DNA of 15,243 nucleotides from Xanthomarina sp035306705 (GTDB lineage: Bacteria > Bacteroidota > Bacteroidia > Flavobacteriales > Flavobacteriaceae): positions 1 to 15,243 of the forward strand of contig NZ_DATGNO010000151.1 of assembly GCF_035306705.1 (NCBI RefSeq). The letters run 5' to 3'. A program made the translations under genes and the position numbers. The notes under the pieces are model-generated. The model searched no databases. It had not been told where the DNA came from and saw only the letters and a program-made list of their open reading frames with translations. This document shows positions 1 through 8,600 of the stretch, piece after piece (positions within the stretch are counted from its first letter, which is position 1; the number at the start of each line of letters is the position of its first letter).

Positions 1-133
1 AACTGAACGAAATTTTAGTAGAAAAAGAGAGAGGATTATCAATGTTGTCGAAGTCTAAAGCTTCACCGTGTATACTAACCTTAATTCTCTCTTTTGTGCT
101 TTCTGATTATCTAATAAATTTAATGAATTGTAA
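1..133. other. Left-edge spacer, no supported gene
   Basis: No complete gene is visible. One + frame is open from base 3 to a stop near base 162, but its translation resembles no protein I recognise and it runs into the attC-like repeat, so I do not call it. The stretch around 60-90 (ending in a GTGTATACTAACC segment) resembles the right arm of another attC-like repeat whose left arm would lie outside the window. Its core would read CTTAATT rather than GTTRRRY, so this is only a suggestion. Confidence 0.3.
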
Positions 134-264
134 ACTTAAGATGTGTATAATTCATTGCTAGTTATAGCTTACTTACGAAAGTCCTCGCGGACTTTCTATC
201 CGTGATTTATTTGCTAACTTTAGTGCTTAAACACGCAACGAAATCATACACTAGACCGTTAGCT
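134..264 (+). repeat. attC-like site (degenerate), upstream of the first HEPN gene
   Basis: This is an imperfect inverted repeat of about 131 bases with integron attC organisation. The right core GTTAGCT (258-264) is close to the R' consensus GTTRRRY, and the left core ACTTAAG (134-140) is close to the R'' consensus RYYYAAC. Between them, the left arm GTGTATAATTCATTGC (142-157) pairs with the complement of the right arm around 235-255. One base is unpaired and a few positions differ, as expected for attC extrahelical bases. The loop contains a perfect hairpin (177-196) and a promoter-like TAACTTTAG (215-223). The HEPN gene starts 6 bases after the right core, as in a gene cassette. The core matches are imperfect, so confidence is moderate. 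Confidence 0.5.
177..196. repeat. Perfect 8-bp hairpin inside the attC-like loop
   Basis: GAAAGTCC and its exact reverse complement GGACTTTC are separated by a 4-base TCGC loop. No T-run follows, so it is not a classical intrinsic terminator. It lies in the central loop of the attC-like repeat and may shape the single-stranded fold or be an independent palindromic repeat. Confidence 0.7.
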
Positions 265-270
265 TTTATT

Positions 271-777
271 ATGAAAGATATCCGAGACTACTCAATAGAA
301 GAATTTTCAACCTTTTCAGCCGATTTCATGTCAAAAAATATTGGAATGAAACAAAATATTAAAGAAAACATTATTCTAAAAGCTCATGTTATTAGTGAAT
401 TTACCTTAAACTGTTATATCGAATCAATATCTAAATCAGGTAAATTAAATATGTTCAAACAGAATATAACATATTCAAAGAAAATTTTTTTGGCGGAAGA
501 ATTCGGAAATTTACCTGTTGAAATTATTGAGATATTAAAAAAATTAAATAAAATTAGAAACGAATATGCTCATAGGTTGATTTTAGACAATGAAAAGCTT
601 GAAAGCCTTTATCATCAAATAATTAAATTGCATAATAAGAACAATCAAAGTATAATTCTAAATAAAAACGATATTATCGAGTATTTCAAAAACACCTCAT
701 ATCTACTATCTTACATCAACGGATATATATTTGGACTTTATAAAAAAGAGAAAAACAAAAGCCAAAACCGCATTTAA
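271..777 (+). CDS. HEPN-motif protein (putative RNase/antiphage or toxin-like), 168 aa
   Basis: This is a small, helix-rich, soluble protein with no signal peptide or membrane segment. Residues 96-101 read RNEYAH, the R-N-x3-H form of the Rx4-6H motif that marks HEPN domains, many of which are metal-independent RNases in toxin-antitoxin and abortive-infection systems. A preceding helix around residues 37-52 with a central Glu is also HEPN-like. I chose the ATG at 271 because the longer reading frame from GTG at 202 runs through the attC-like repeat, and AT-rich coding character begins at the ATG. The gene follows that repeat by 6 bases, as cassette genes do, and sits upstream of a second HEPN-motif gene and hsdMSR. 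No minimal nucleotidyltransferase partner is seen, so a classical HEPN-MNT toxin pair is not supported. The motif is seen directly; RNase activity is inferred. Confidence 0.6.
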   Translation: MKDIRDYSIEEFSTFSADFMSKNIGMKQNIKENIILKAHVISEFTLNCYIESISKSGKLNMFKQNITYSKKIFLAEEFGNLPVEIIEILKKLNKIRNEYAHRLILDNEKLESLYHQIIKLHNKNNQSIILNKNDIIEYFKNTSYLLSYINGYIFGLYKKEKNKSQNRI

Positions 778-871
778 GCTATAGCTTGATCAGTCTACAC
801 TTGGAAAATCCTTTGTGTTTTCCAAAGCCAGTTTTCATCAGCAAAGGTCTGTACTGAAACAGGCTACAGCT
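777..871. repeat. Long imperfect inverted repeat with inner hairpin
   Basis: The outer arms (about 777-797 and 848-871) pair over AGCTATAGCTTG against the complement of CAGGCTACAGCT, with a CAGT continuation and a few mismatches. Inside, TTGGAAAA (801-808) and TTTTCCAA (818-825) form a perfect 8-bp stem with a 9-base loop. The element starts right at the stop codon of the first HEPN gene and fills most of the gap to the second. It lacks a GTTRRRY core, so it is not a standard attC. It could be a diverged recombination site, a terminator-like structure or a mobile palindrome. Confidence 0.5.
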
Positions 872-905
872 CGTGCAAATCAACGACTTAAAACATTTGA
901 GTAAA

Positions 906-1679
906 ATGAAGCATATCAAAAAAAGGTTCTTTTTCGATTATAAAGAAAACGAACTAAACCTTAATGAACATCATGTTGATTTTTACAAGTTCGATGATGA
1001 ACATGAAAAAAAATTAATTGGTAAAAAAGGTTCTGTAGCTTTTCTAGAGCTAGAAGATGAGCAATATATTGGTGGTATAGTGAATAAAATAGATGGGAAA
1101 AACTTCATTATACCAATACCAGACCCAACATTAATTTATTTTCATAATGCTCAAACAAGTTTGAAACTCATAAGTAGTGACAGAAAGGAATTATTAAAAA
1201 AATTGAGTTTCGAAGGAAAAATTCCTGAAACATCTATCAATGAAATTTACAACTACTTTGGTAGAACTAGTGGTTTTGTGATTTTCTTATTTACAGCAAT
1301 GGAATCTTTTATTAATCAAATGATTCCAGATGACTTTAGATATGAAAATGAAATGACTAGAAAAACTGAAATTTATAATAAACTTCAAATTCAAGAAAGT
1401 ATAGACTTCAAAACAAAAATCACTAAAGTATTAAAAGCTGTTTCAGGTAAAGACTTTTTCCAAAAATCAACGCCTTCAAATCAACTTATTTATAAACTCA
1501 AAGACTTTAGAGATGAAATAATACATACTAAAGATGATGGTGAGATAATGAAATATGATAAACTAATAGATAATGCCTTAAGGTTTCCATATGAAAAATC
1601 ACTAATTGCCGTTGCAAAGTTCATGAATTATTATAAACCTGAATACATTGTAGAATGTGGTTGTGGTGCTGATTTTTAA
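906..1679 (+). CDS. HEPN-motif protein of unknown function, 257 aa
   Basis: The protein is acidic at its N-terminus (residues 11-50, many Asp/Glu) and helical in its C-terminal half. Residues 202-207 read RDEIIH, the R-[DN]-x3-H HEPN signature. Residues around 128-138 (TAMESFINQ) form the kind of amphipathic helix with an acidic residue seen upstream of that motif in HEPN folds. Residues about 40-80 look beta-rich and may be a separate small N-terminal domain. I prefer the ATG at 906; a GTG 33 bases upstream (873) is also in frame but overlaps the inverted repeat. The C-terminus contains a CGCG stretch, but the Cys residues do not form a clear zinc motif. It lies about 200 bases upstream of hsdM in the same orientation. 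The HEPN assignment is by motif only; the activity (RNase, toxin or accessory to the R-M locus) is unknown. Confidence 0.55.
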   Translation: MKHIKKRFFFDYKENELNLNEHHVDFYKFDDEHEKKLIGKKGSVAFLELEDEQYIGGIVNKIDGKNFIIPIPDPTLIYFHNAQTSLKLISSDRKELLKKLSFEGKIPETSINEIYNYFGRTSGFVIFLFTAMESFINQMIPDDFRYENEMTRKTEIYNKLQIQESIDFKTKITKVLKAVSGKDFFQKSTPSNQLIYKLKDFRDEIIHTKDDGEIMKYDKLIDNALRFPYEKSLIAVAKFMNYYKPEYIVECGCGADF

Positions 1680-1886
1680 ACTATAAAAACATTCCACACC
1701 CCCAAATCAATATATATTCCTATTTTTATACTTTCACAAAAATTACAGTACGCCAATACCAAATTAATATAGAATCCCTGATTGCCAAATACAATAACAA
1801 AACAACCTAATCAAACATACCTAAAAAGAGTATAAAGAAAGTTCACAATCATGTTGTGAGTTTCTAATTATAAATATCCAATTACA
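1680..1886 (+). promoter_or_regulatory. Intergenic region before hsdM, probable promoter region
   Basis: This is 207 bases of strongly AT-rich non-coding DNA ahead of the restriction-modification operon. CACAA and TTGTG around a 5-base loop form a short hairpin at about 1842-1856. A TATACTTTC stretch near 1727 is a weak relative of the Bacteroidota TAnnTTTG -7 element, without a convincing -33 box. The hsd promoter most likely lies here because hsdM, hsdS and hsdR follow without room for another one. No Shine-Dalgarno sequence precedes the hsdM ATG, as usual in this phylum. Confidence 0.35.
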
Positions 1887-4472
1887 ATGAACAAACAACA
1901 ACTAGCCGCCAAAATTTGGGAATCTGCAAACCAGATGCGTTCTAAAATTGAAGCTAACGAATACAAGGATTACATTCTAGGCTTCATCTTTTACAAATAC
2001 CTATCAGAAAAACAACTGCAATTTGTACGAGAACAAGATTTTACTGAAGAAGACATACTGGCACTTAATGAAGACAATACCGATGCTGTAGACTTTATAA
2101 AGAAAAACATCGGGTACTTTATAACTTACGATGATTTATTCAGCACCTGGATTAGCAAAGGAAAAGATTTTGACGTATCCAATGTACGAGATGCCCTATC
2201 GGCTTTTAGCCGATTGATTAGTATAAAACACAAAAAGTTGTTTGACGGTATTTTTAATACACTAGAAACAGGTTTAAGCAAACTGGGTGAAACGGCAGGA
2301 AAGCAAACCAAAGCTATTAACGACTTGCTGCACCTTATCAAAGACATCCCTATGGATGGCAAGCAAGACTACGATGTACTAGGCTTTATCTACGAATACC
2401 TGATTAGTATGTTTGCTGCAAACGCAGGGAAAAAAGCAGGGGAGTTTTATACACCGCACGAGGTATCGGTTTTAATGTCAGAAATCGTATCAGACCATCT
2501 CAAAGACCGTAAAGAAATACAAATTTACGATTCCTGTAGTGGTTCTGGGTCCTTATTGATTAATATAGGTAACAGTATTGCAAAGCATATGGATGATAAA
2601 AACAACATCAAATACTACGCACAAGAACTGAAACAAAACACCTATAACCTAACCAGAATGAACCTGGTAATGCGTGGTATGTTGCCGGAAAACATCCAAA
2701 CTAGAAATGGAGATACGCTAGAAGACGACTGGCCATACTTTGATGAGAACGATCCTGTGCATAGTTATAATACGCTGTATGTAGATGCTGTAGTATCTAA
2801 TCCACCATACTCACAAAAATGGTCACCAGATAACAAAGAAACAGACCCAAGATATTCGCGTTTTGGACTAGCACCTAAAACCAAAGCCGATTTTGCATTC
2901 TTACTACACGATTTATACCACTTAAAACCAGATGGTATAATGAATATCGTGCTACCGCACGGCGTACTCTTTCGCGGCGGTGCAGAAGGCAATATACGCA
3001 AGCAACTGATAGAGCATAACCATATAGACGCTATAATTGGCTTGCCTTCAGGTATTTTTTTCGGTACAGGTATTCCAACTATTATTTTTGTACTCAAACA
3101 AAAACGTTCTAATACTGATGTGCTTATTATAGACGCTTCAAAAGGATTCATTAAAGAGGGTAAAAATAACAAACTACGTGCTAGTGACATCAAGCGTATT
3201 GCCGATGCGGTTCGCGACAGAGAAACAAGACCTAAATTCTCTAGAGTGGTATCTCGTGATGAGATACGTGACAATGAATACAACCTCAACATTCCTAGAT
3301 ATGTTGACTCATCACCAGGTGCCGAAAAATGGGACATCTATGCCTCTATGTTTGGCGGTATTCCAGTCAATGAAATAGACGAACTCAATACCTATTGGAA
3401 GGCTTTTCCAGGTTTACGCGATGCCTTGTTTCAAAGAACCACAGACGTAAATGCGCGACTTCAAGTAGATAATATAACAGAAACAATTACAACACATAAG
3501 GACGTTACCGCCTTTGCGAAAGCGTTTAAGGAGGCTTTTACAGATTTCGAGTCCTACCTTAATAATCGTTTATTAAAGCAAATAGAGCAAGTCAAAATCA
3601 ATAAAGAAAAAACAATCTTAAGTAATGATATCTTTAAGCGACTAGAAACCATTCCGCTTATAGATAAATACCAAGCCTACCAACTGCTAGATGATAGATG
3701 GGATACCATTAATGTAGATTTAGAAATCCTACAAACCGAAGGCTTTGATGCCACACGTGTGGTAGATCCTAATATGGTAATAAAAAAGAAAAACGGAAAA
3801 GATGTAGAAATACAAGAAGGTTGGAAGGGACGCATCATGCCTTTTAACCTCGTGCAAGAACATTTTTTAACCAAGGAGTTAGAAGCTGTAACTACAAATG
3901 AAAATCGTCTTATGGCTATTGCTGCCGAAATGGAAGAGCTACTTGAGCAATTTTCCGAAGATGAAAAAGAAGAAGATACCGTAAACGAAGCTAAAACAGG
4001 CTTTGTCAATGCTAAAGTCATTGCAGAAGCCAAACAAATTCGAGCCGACCATAAAAAGGATAAAACGCCCGTAACAGATAGCTATGAAGAAAAGATTCTA
4101 ACAATAGACGATTTAATCACCGAAGATAAAAAACTAAAAAAGCAGATTAAAGAAGAGCAAGCAGCCTTGCAAATGCTAACCAAAAAAACCATTGAAAATC
4201 TAACCGATGCACAAGCAAACGACTTACTAGACCAAAAATGGATTAAACCTGTAGTTATAGCAGTACATCATTTACCGAGTTCGATTATAGAGTCACTGTC
4301 ACAAAAGCTTCAAACTCTCGCAGAAAAGTATGCTACCACCTACTCGCAAGTAGCTAAAGACATCAAAGAAGCCGAAAACTCGCTGGCTGGTTTATTAGGC
4401 GAGCTTACAGGTAACGAGCACGATATTAAAGCACTTACCGAGTTTAAGAACCTTTTAAAAACCGAAGCATAA
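1887..4472 (+). CDS. hsdM: Type I restriction-modification system, DNA methyltransferase subunit HsdM (861 aa)
   Basis: HsdM is the N6-adenine methyltransferase subunit. With HsdS it forms the modification enzyme, and with HsdR added the full type I restriction complex. Residues 1-150 match the helical HsdM N-terminal domain. FYTP at 187-190 is the conserved type I M sequence just before the catalytic domain. DSCSGSGSLL at 215-224 is the SAM-binding motif I, and NPPY at 305-308 is the catalytic motif IV. The protein is clearly longer than the roughly 500-530 residues of classical EcoR124-type HsdM. Residues from about 480 on form a long, charged, largely helical tail with coiled-coil-like stretches (about 670-860). 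Long HsdM proteins of this sort occur in other bacteria, but the role of the tail is unclear to me. The stop is separated from the hsdS ATG by one base, implying translational coupling. Confidence 0.97.
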   Translation: MNKQQLAAKIWESANQMRSKIEANEYKDYILGFIFYKYLSEKQLQFVREQDFTEEDILALNEDNTDAVDFIKKNIGYFITYDDLFSTWISKGKDFDVSNVRDALSAFSRLISIKHKKLFDGIFNTLETGLSKLGETAGKQTKAINDLLHLIKDIPMDGKQDYDVLGFIYEYLISMFAANAGKKAGEFYTPHEVSVLMSEIVSDHLKDRKEIQIYDSCSGSGSLLINIGNSIAKHMDDKNNIKYYAQELKQNTYNLTRMNLVMRGMLPENIQTRNGDTLEDDWPYFDENDPVHSYNTLYVDAVVSNPPYSQKWSPDNKETDPRYSRFGLAPKTKADFAFLLHDLYHLKPDGIMNIVLPHGVLFRGGAEGNIRKQLIEHNHIDAIIGLPSGIFFGTGIPTIIFVLKQKRSNTDVLIIDASKGFIKEGKNNKLRASDIKRIADAVRDRETRPKFSRVVSRDEIRDNEYNLNIPRYVDSSPGAEKWDIYASMFGGIPVNEIDELNTYWKAFPGLRDALFQRTTDVNARLQVDNITETITTHKDVTAFAKAFKEAFTDFESYLNNRLLKQIEQVKINKEKTILSNDIFKRLETIPLIDKYQAYQLLDDRWDTINVDLEILQTEGFDATRVVDPNMVIKKKNGKDVEIQEGWKGRIMPFNLVQEHFLTKELEAVTTNENRLMAIAAEMEELLEQFSEDEKEEDTVNEAKTGFVNAKVIAEAKQIRADHKKDKTPVTDSYEEKILTIDDLITEDKKLKKQIKEEQAALQMLTKKTIENLTDAQANDLLDQKWIKPVVIAVHHLPSSIIESLSQKLQTLAEKYATTYSQVAKDIKEAENSLAGLLGELTGNEHDIKALTEFKNLLKTEA

Positions 4473-4473
4473 T

Positions 4474-5670
4474 ATGGAAACACAAAATAAAAGTCCAGAA
4501 GTACGGTTTGAAGGGTTTACGGTGGAGTGGGAAGAAAAGGTGCTAGGAGATTATGGAAAAGTCTCAATGAATAAAAGAATATTTAAATCTCAAACTTCCA
4601 ACGAAGGTGAAATTCCATTTTACAAAATTGGAACATTTGGAAAGCAACCTGATGCTTTTATAAAGAGAGAATTATTTGAAGAATATAAAAAACTATATCC
4701 ATATCCTAATGTTGGTGATATATTAATTTCAGCTTCTGGAAGTATTGGTCGTACCGTTGTATACAAAGGAGAAGAAGAATATTTTCAAGATTCTAATATA
4801 GTATGGTTAGAACACGAAGGTAGTTTGGATAATTCTTTTCTTAAACAATACTATTCGATTATAAAATGGTATGGTCTAGAAGGGAGCACAATACAACGAT
4901 TATACAACAAAAATATTCTTGAAACAAATGTTTTTATTCCGCAATTACCAGAACAAAAGAAAATAGGAAATTTATTTTCAAACCTAGACAAATTAATAAA
5001 AAACCACCAAACCCAACTCAAAAAACTCAAAAACCTTAAAAAAGCAATGCTCACCAAAATGTTTCCTCAAAATGGAGCAAGCGTTCCAGAGATACGTTTT
5101 AAAGGCTTTGATGGGGAATGGGAGCGTAAAAGTTTAGACGATATTTGTGATACATATTCTGGTGGAACTCCATCGGTTGGATATAGAGAGTACTATAATG
5201 GCAAAATACCATTTATAAGGTCTGGTGAAATCAACAGTAACAAGACTCAATTATTTATTTCAGAAAAGGGACTCAAAGAATCCTCTGCCAAACTAGTAGA
5301 TAGAGATTGTATTCTATATGCTTTATATGGAGCTACTAGTGGCGAGGTTGGAATATCAAAATTAAGTGGTGCTATAAACCAAGCGATACTAGCTATTCAA
5401 CCCTATGAAGGATATAATAATATATTTATTAGTGAATGGTTGAAACGGGAGAAGAAGAATATTATAACAACATATTTGCAAGGTGGACAAGGTAATCTAT
5501 CTGGTAACATTATAAAAAGTCTCATTCTTGATATACCTAATCAAACTGAACAAGAAAAAATAGGCGACTATTTCAAAAATCTTGATGACCTAATAGAAAA
5601 CCATAAAGAACAGCTAAACAAACTCAACAACATCAAAAAAGCCTGTCTTAATAAATTATTCGTCGCTTAA
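4474..5670 (+). CDS. hsdS: Type I restriction-modification system, specificity subunit HsdS (398 aa)
   Basis: HsdS recognises the bipartite DNA target and holds the HsdM subunits. The protein is an internal duplication of two half-modules. Each opens with a related block (PEVRFEGF at residues 8-15 and PEIRFKGF at 205-212). Each then has a target-recognition domain and closes with a conserved helical block (about 158-198 starting PEQKKIG, and about 358-397 starting EQEKIGDYF). The two TRDs (about 15-157 and 212-355) differ from each other, so the target should be two unlike half-sites. The helical blocks set the spacer between half-sites. The length is normal for a full two-TRD subunit, with no sign of truncation. 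It is less GC-rich than hsdM and hsdR, common for TRDs exchanged by recombination. The recognition sequence cannot be read from the protein alone. Confidence 0.95.
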   Translation: METQNKSPEVRFEGFTVEWEEKVLGDYGKVSMNKRIFKSQTSNEGEIPFYKIGTFGKQPDAFIKRELFEEYKKLYPYPNVGDILISASGSIGRTVVYKGEEEYFQDSNIVWLEHEGSLDNSFLKQYYSIIKWYGLEGSTIQRLYNKNILETNVFIPQLPEQKKIGNLFSNLDKLIKNHQTQLKKLKNLKKAMLTKMFPQNGASVPEIRFKGFDGEWERKSLDDICDTYSGGTPSVGYREYYNGKIPFIRSGEINSNKTQLFISEKGLKESSAKLVDRDCILYALYGATSGEVGISKLSGAINQAILAIQPYEGYNNIFISEWLKREKKNIITTYLQGGQGNLSGNIIKSLILDIPNQTEQEKIGDYFKNLDDLIENHKEQLNKLNNIKKACLNKLFVA

Positions 5671-5699
5671 TACCAACCCAACCAGTACCATTTATAACT

Positions 5700-8600
5700 A
5701 TGCTATTTAATAGAGAAAGTGATTTTGAAAAAGCCTTAATAGAAGCCTTAACTAACAAAGGCTGGGAAAGCGAGGTTCTTAAAAACCCAACAGAAAAAGA
5801 TTTGCTTAATAACTGGGCAAGCATTCTTTTTGAGAACAACCGCGATATAGACCGCCTTAACGATCATCCACTCACAGAAGGCGAGATGCAACAAATCCTA
5901 GAGCAAGTCAACACTTTGCGCACGCCCCTGAAATTAAATGGGTTTATCAACGGTAAAACGGTAGCCGTTACTAGAGATAACCCAAAAGACACCTTACATT
6001 TTGGTAAGGAGGTTAGTCTTAAAATCTACGACCGACACGAAATTGCGGCTGGGCAAAGTAGGTACCAAATAGCACAACAACCACAATACAAAAGCAAATC
6101 GAATATCCTAGGCGACCGTCGTGGCGATTTGATACTACTCATTAACGGGATGCCACTCATACACATCGAGCTTAAAAAAAGTGGTGTACCGGTAAGCCAG
6201 GCTTACAACCAGATAGAAAAGTACGCCCGCGCTAATGTGTTTACAGGGTTATTTTCCCTCGTTCAAATATTTGTCGCTATGGAGCCAGAGCAAACCAGGT
6301 ATTTTGCAAACCCGGGGCCAGAGGGTACATTCAATAAAGACTTCTATTTCCAATGGGCAGACTTTAATAACGAGCCCATCAACCATTGGAGCGATATCGC
6401 AACCTCTTTACTGTCCATTCCTATGGCACATCGTCTTATAGGCTTTTATACCGTACCAGATAATTCAGATGGCATACTTAAAGTCATGCGTAGCTATCAG
6501 TATTATGCGGCAAATGCCATAAGCGATAAAGTGGCTAAAACAGACTGGCAAAGCAAGCAGGCACGAGGTGGTTTTATATGGCATACTACAGGGTCTGGTA
6601 AAACGATGACCAGTTTTAAAAGTGCCCAGCTTATTGCCAACTCTAAAGATGCAGATAAGGTGATATTTCTAATGGATAGAATTGAGCTTGGTACGCAATC
6701 TTTAAAAGAATATAGAGGCTTTTCAGACGATAATGAAGACGTGCAAGCTACAGAAAACACGGGCGTTTTAGTCACCAAATTAAAAAGTGACGATCCTGCA
6801 AATACGCTAATTGTCACTTCCATTCAAAAAATGAGCCTTATTAATGATGAAGATGGCGGACTTAAAGCAGCAGATATTGAGATAATGAACAGCAAGCGCA
6901 TCGTATTTATTGTCGATGAGGCACACCGTTCCACCTTCGGCGATATGTTACTCACTATCAAAGAAACCTTTCCCTGGGCAATTTTCTTCGGTTTTACGGG
7001 TACGCCTATACAAGATGAGAATCAAAAGAAAATGAATACCACGGCAACCGTTTTTGGCGACGAGTTACACCGTTATAGCATAGCAGATGGTATTCGTGAT
7101 AAAAACGTTTTAGGTTTCGACCCTTACAAGGTGTTAACCTATAAAGATAAAGACCTCCGTACCGCTGTGGCTTTAGAGAAAGCAAAAGCAAACACGGTTC
7201 AAGAAGCCTTGGACGACCCTAAAAAGAAAACAATCTTTTTAAAGTATATGAATGAAGTGCCTATGGCTGGCCAACTATCAGATTCAGGAACATACAACAG
7301 TGGAATAGAAGATTTGTTACCGAGTTCACAATACGATCGAATCCAGCATACACATACCGTAGTACAAGATATTCTAGAAAACTGGTTAATCTTAAGTCAA
7401 GGCGGAAAATTTCACGCCCTATTTGCAACACACAGCATACCAGACGCTATAAATTATTACCGCTTATTAAAAGCGACAAAACCAGACCTAAAAATTACAG
7501 CACTATTTGACCCAACCATTGACAATAATGGTCATTCAGCATATAAAGAGGACGCACTAATTGAAATTATAGAAGACTACAACGCGCAGTATAATCAAGA
7601 TTTCAAACTGGCCAATTTCGGGAAAATGAAAAAAGATATAGCCTCCAGATTATCTCATAAAGCCCCCTATTTAAGAATTGCAGCAGAACCAGAAAAGCAA
7701 CTGGATATCCTTATTGTGGTAGATCAAATGCTAACAGGCTTCGATAGCAAATGGATAAACACACTCTATTTGGATAAACAAATGGCATACGAAAATATCA
7801 TACAAGCCTTTTCGCGTACCAACCGGCTTTTTAAGCGTGATGAAAAACCACACGGCACCATACGCTATTACCGAAAGCCACATACTATGGAGCGCAATAT
7901 AGACGCCGCTATAAAATTATATTCAGGAGATAAACCTACAGGCCTATTTGTAGAACGTCTGCCCTATAATCTCAAAGCAATGAATGCTGTTTATGATGAT
8001 ATCGCAGAACTTTTTAGCCTGGCAGGAATAAACAACTTCGAAAAACTGCCTGCTGATTTGTCAGAACGGGGTCGTTTTGCAAAACTGTTTAATGAGTTCA
8101 ATGCCTTCCTTGAAGCCGCAAAAATACAAAGTTTCACTTGGAATAAATTAGAATATACCTTCGGCACAGATAAAGGTAAGGATAAAGAAGTCATAACAGT
8201 AGCGCTAGATAAGTTGACGTATGATATCCTCGTACTACGTTATAAGGAATTGCTAGGCAATGGCAGCGGAGGCGGTGGAGATATAGACGTCCCTTATGAA
8301 ATTGAAGGTCATATTACAGAAATCGATACAGGTAAAATCGATGCCGATTATATGAACTCCCGCTTTGAGAAGTATCTAAAAAAGCTTAATAGCAAAGATA
8401 TCAGCAAAGAAGAACTACAGCAAACACTCGACGAGTTACACAAGTCTTTTGCCTCTCTAACACAAGAGCAACAAAAGTATGCCAATCTGTTCCTGCACGA
8501 TGTACAACGCGGTAATGCCAAATTAGAACCAGGCAAAACCTTAAAAGACTATATCACCTTATATCAATTCAATGCGAAGAACGACCAAATACGTAAAATA

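Noticed and set aside
3..161. Open frame at the left edge
   Set aside because: It has no recognisable protein features, enters the attC-like repeat before its stop, and has no visible start.
271..1679. HEPN-MNT toxin-antitoxin pair
   Set aside because: Both proteins have HEPN-type motifs and neither shows the GSxARGxxxxxSD nucleotidyltransferase signature, so a standard HEPN-MNT pair is not supported.
2126..4033. Antisense ORFs opposite hsdM (2126-2362, 2765-3337, 3677-4033)
   Set aside because: They are frame shadows of the strongly supported hsdM coding sequence, rich in Ser/Leu from reversed codons, with no motifs.
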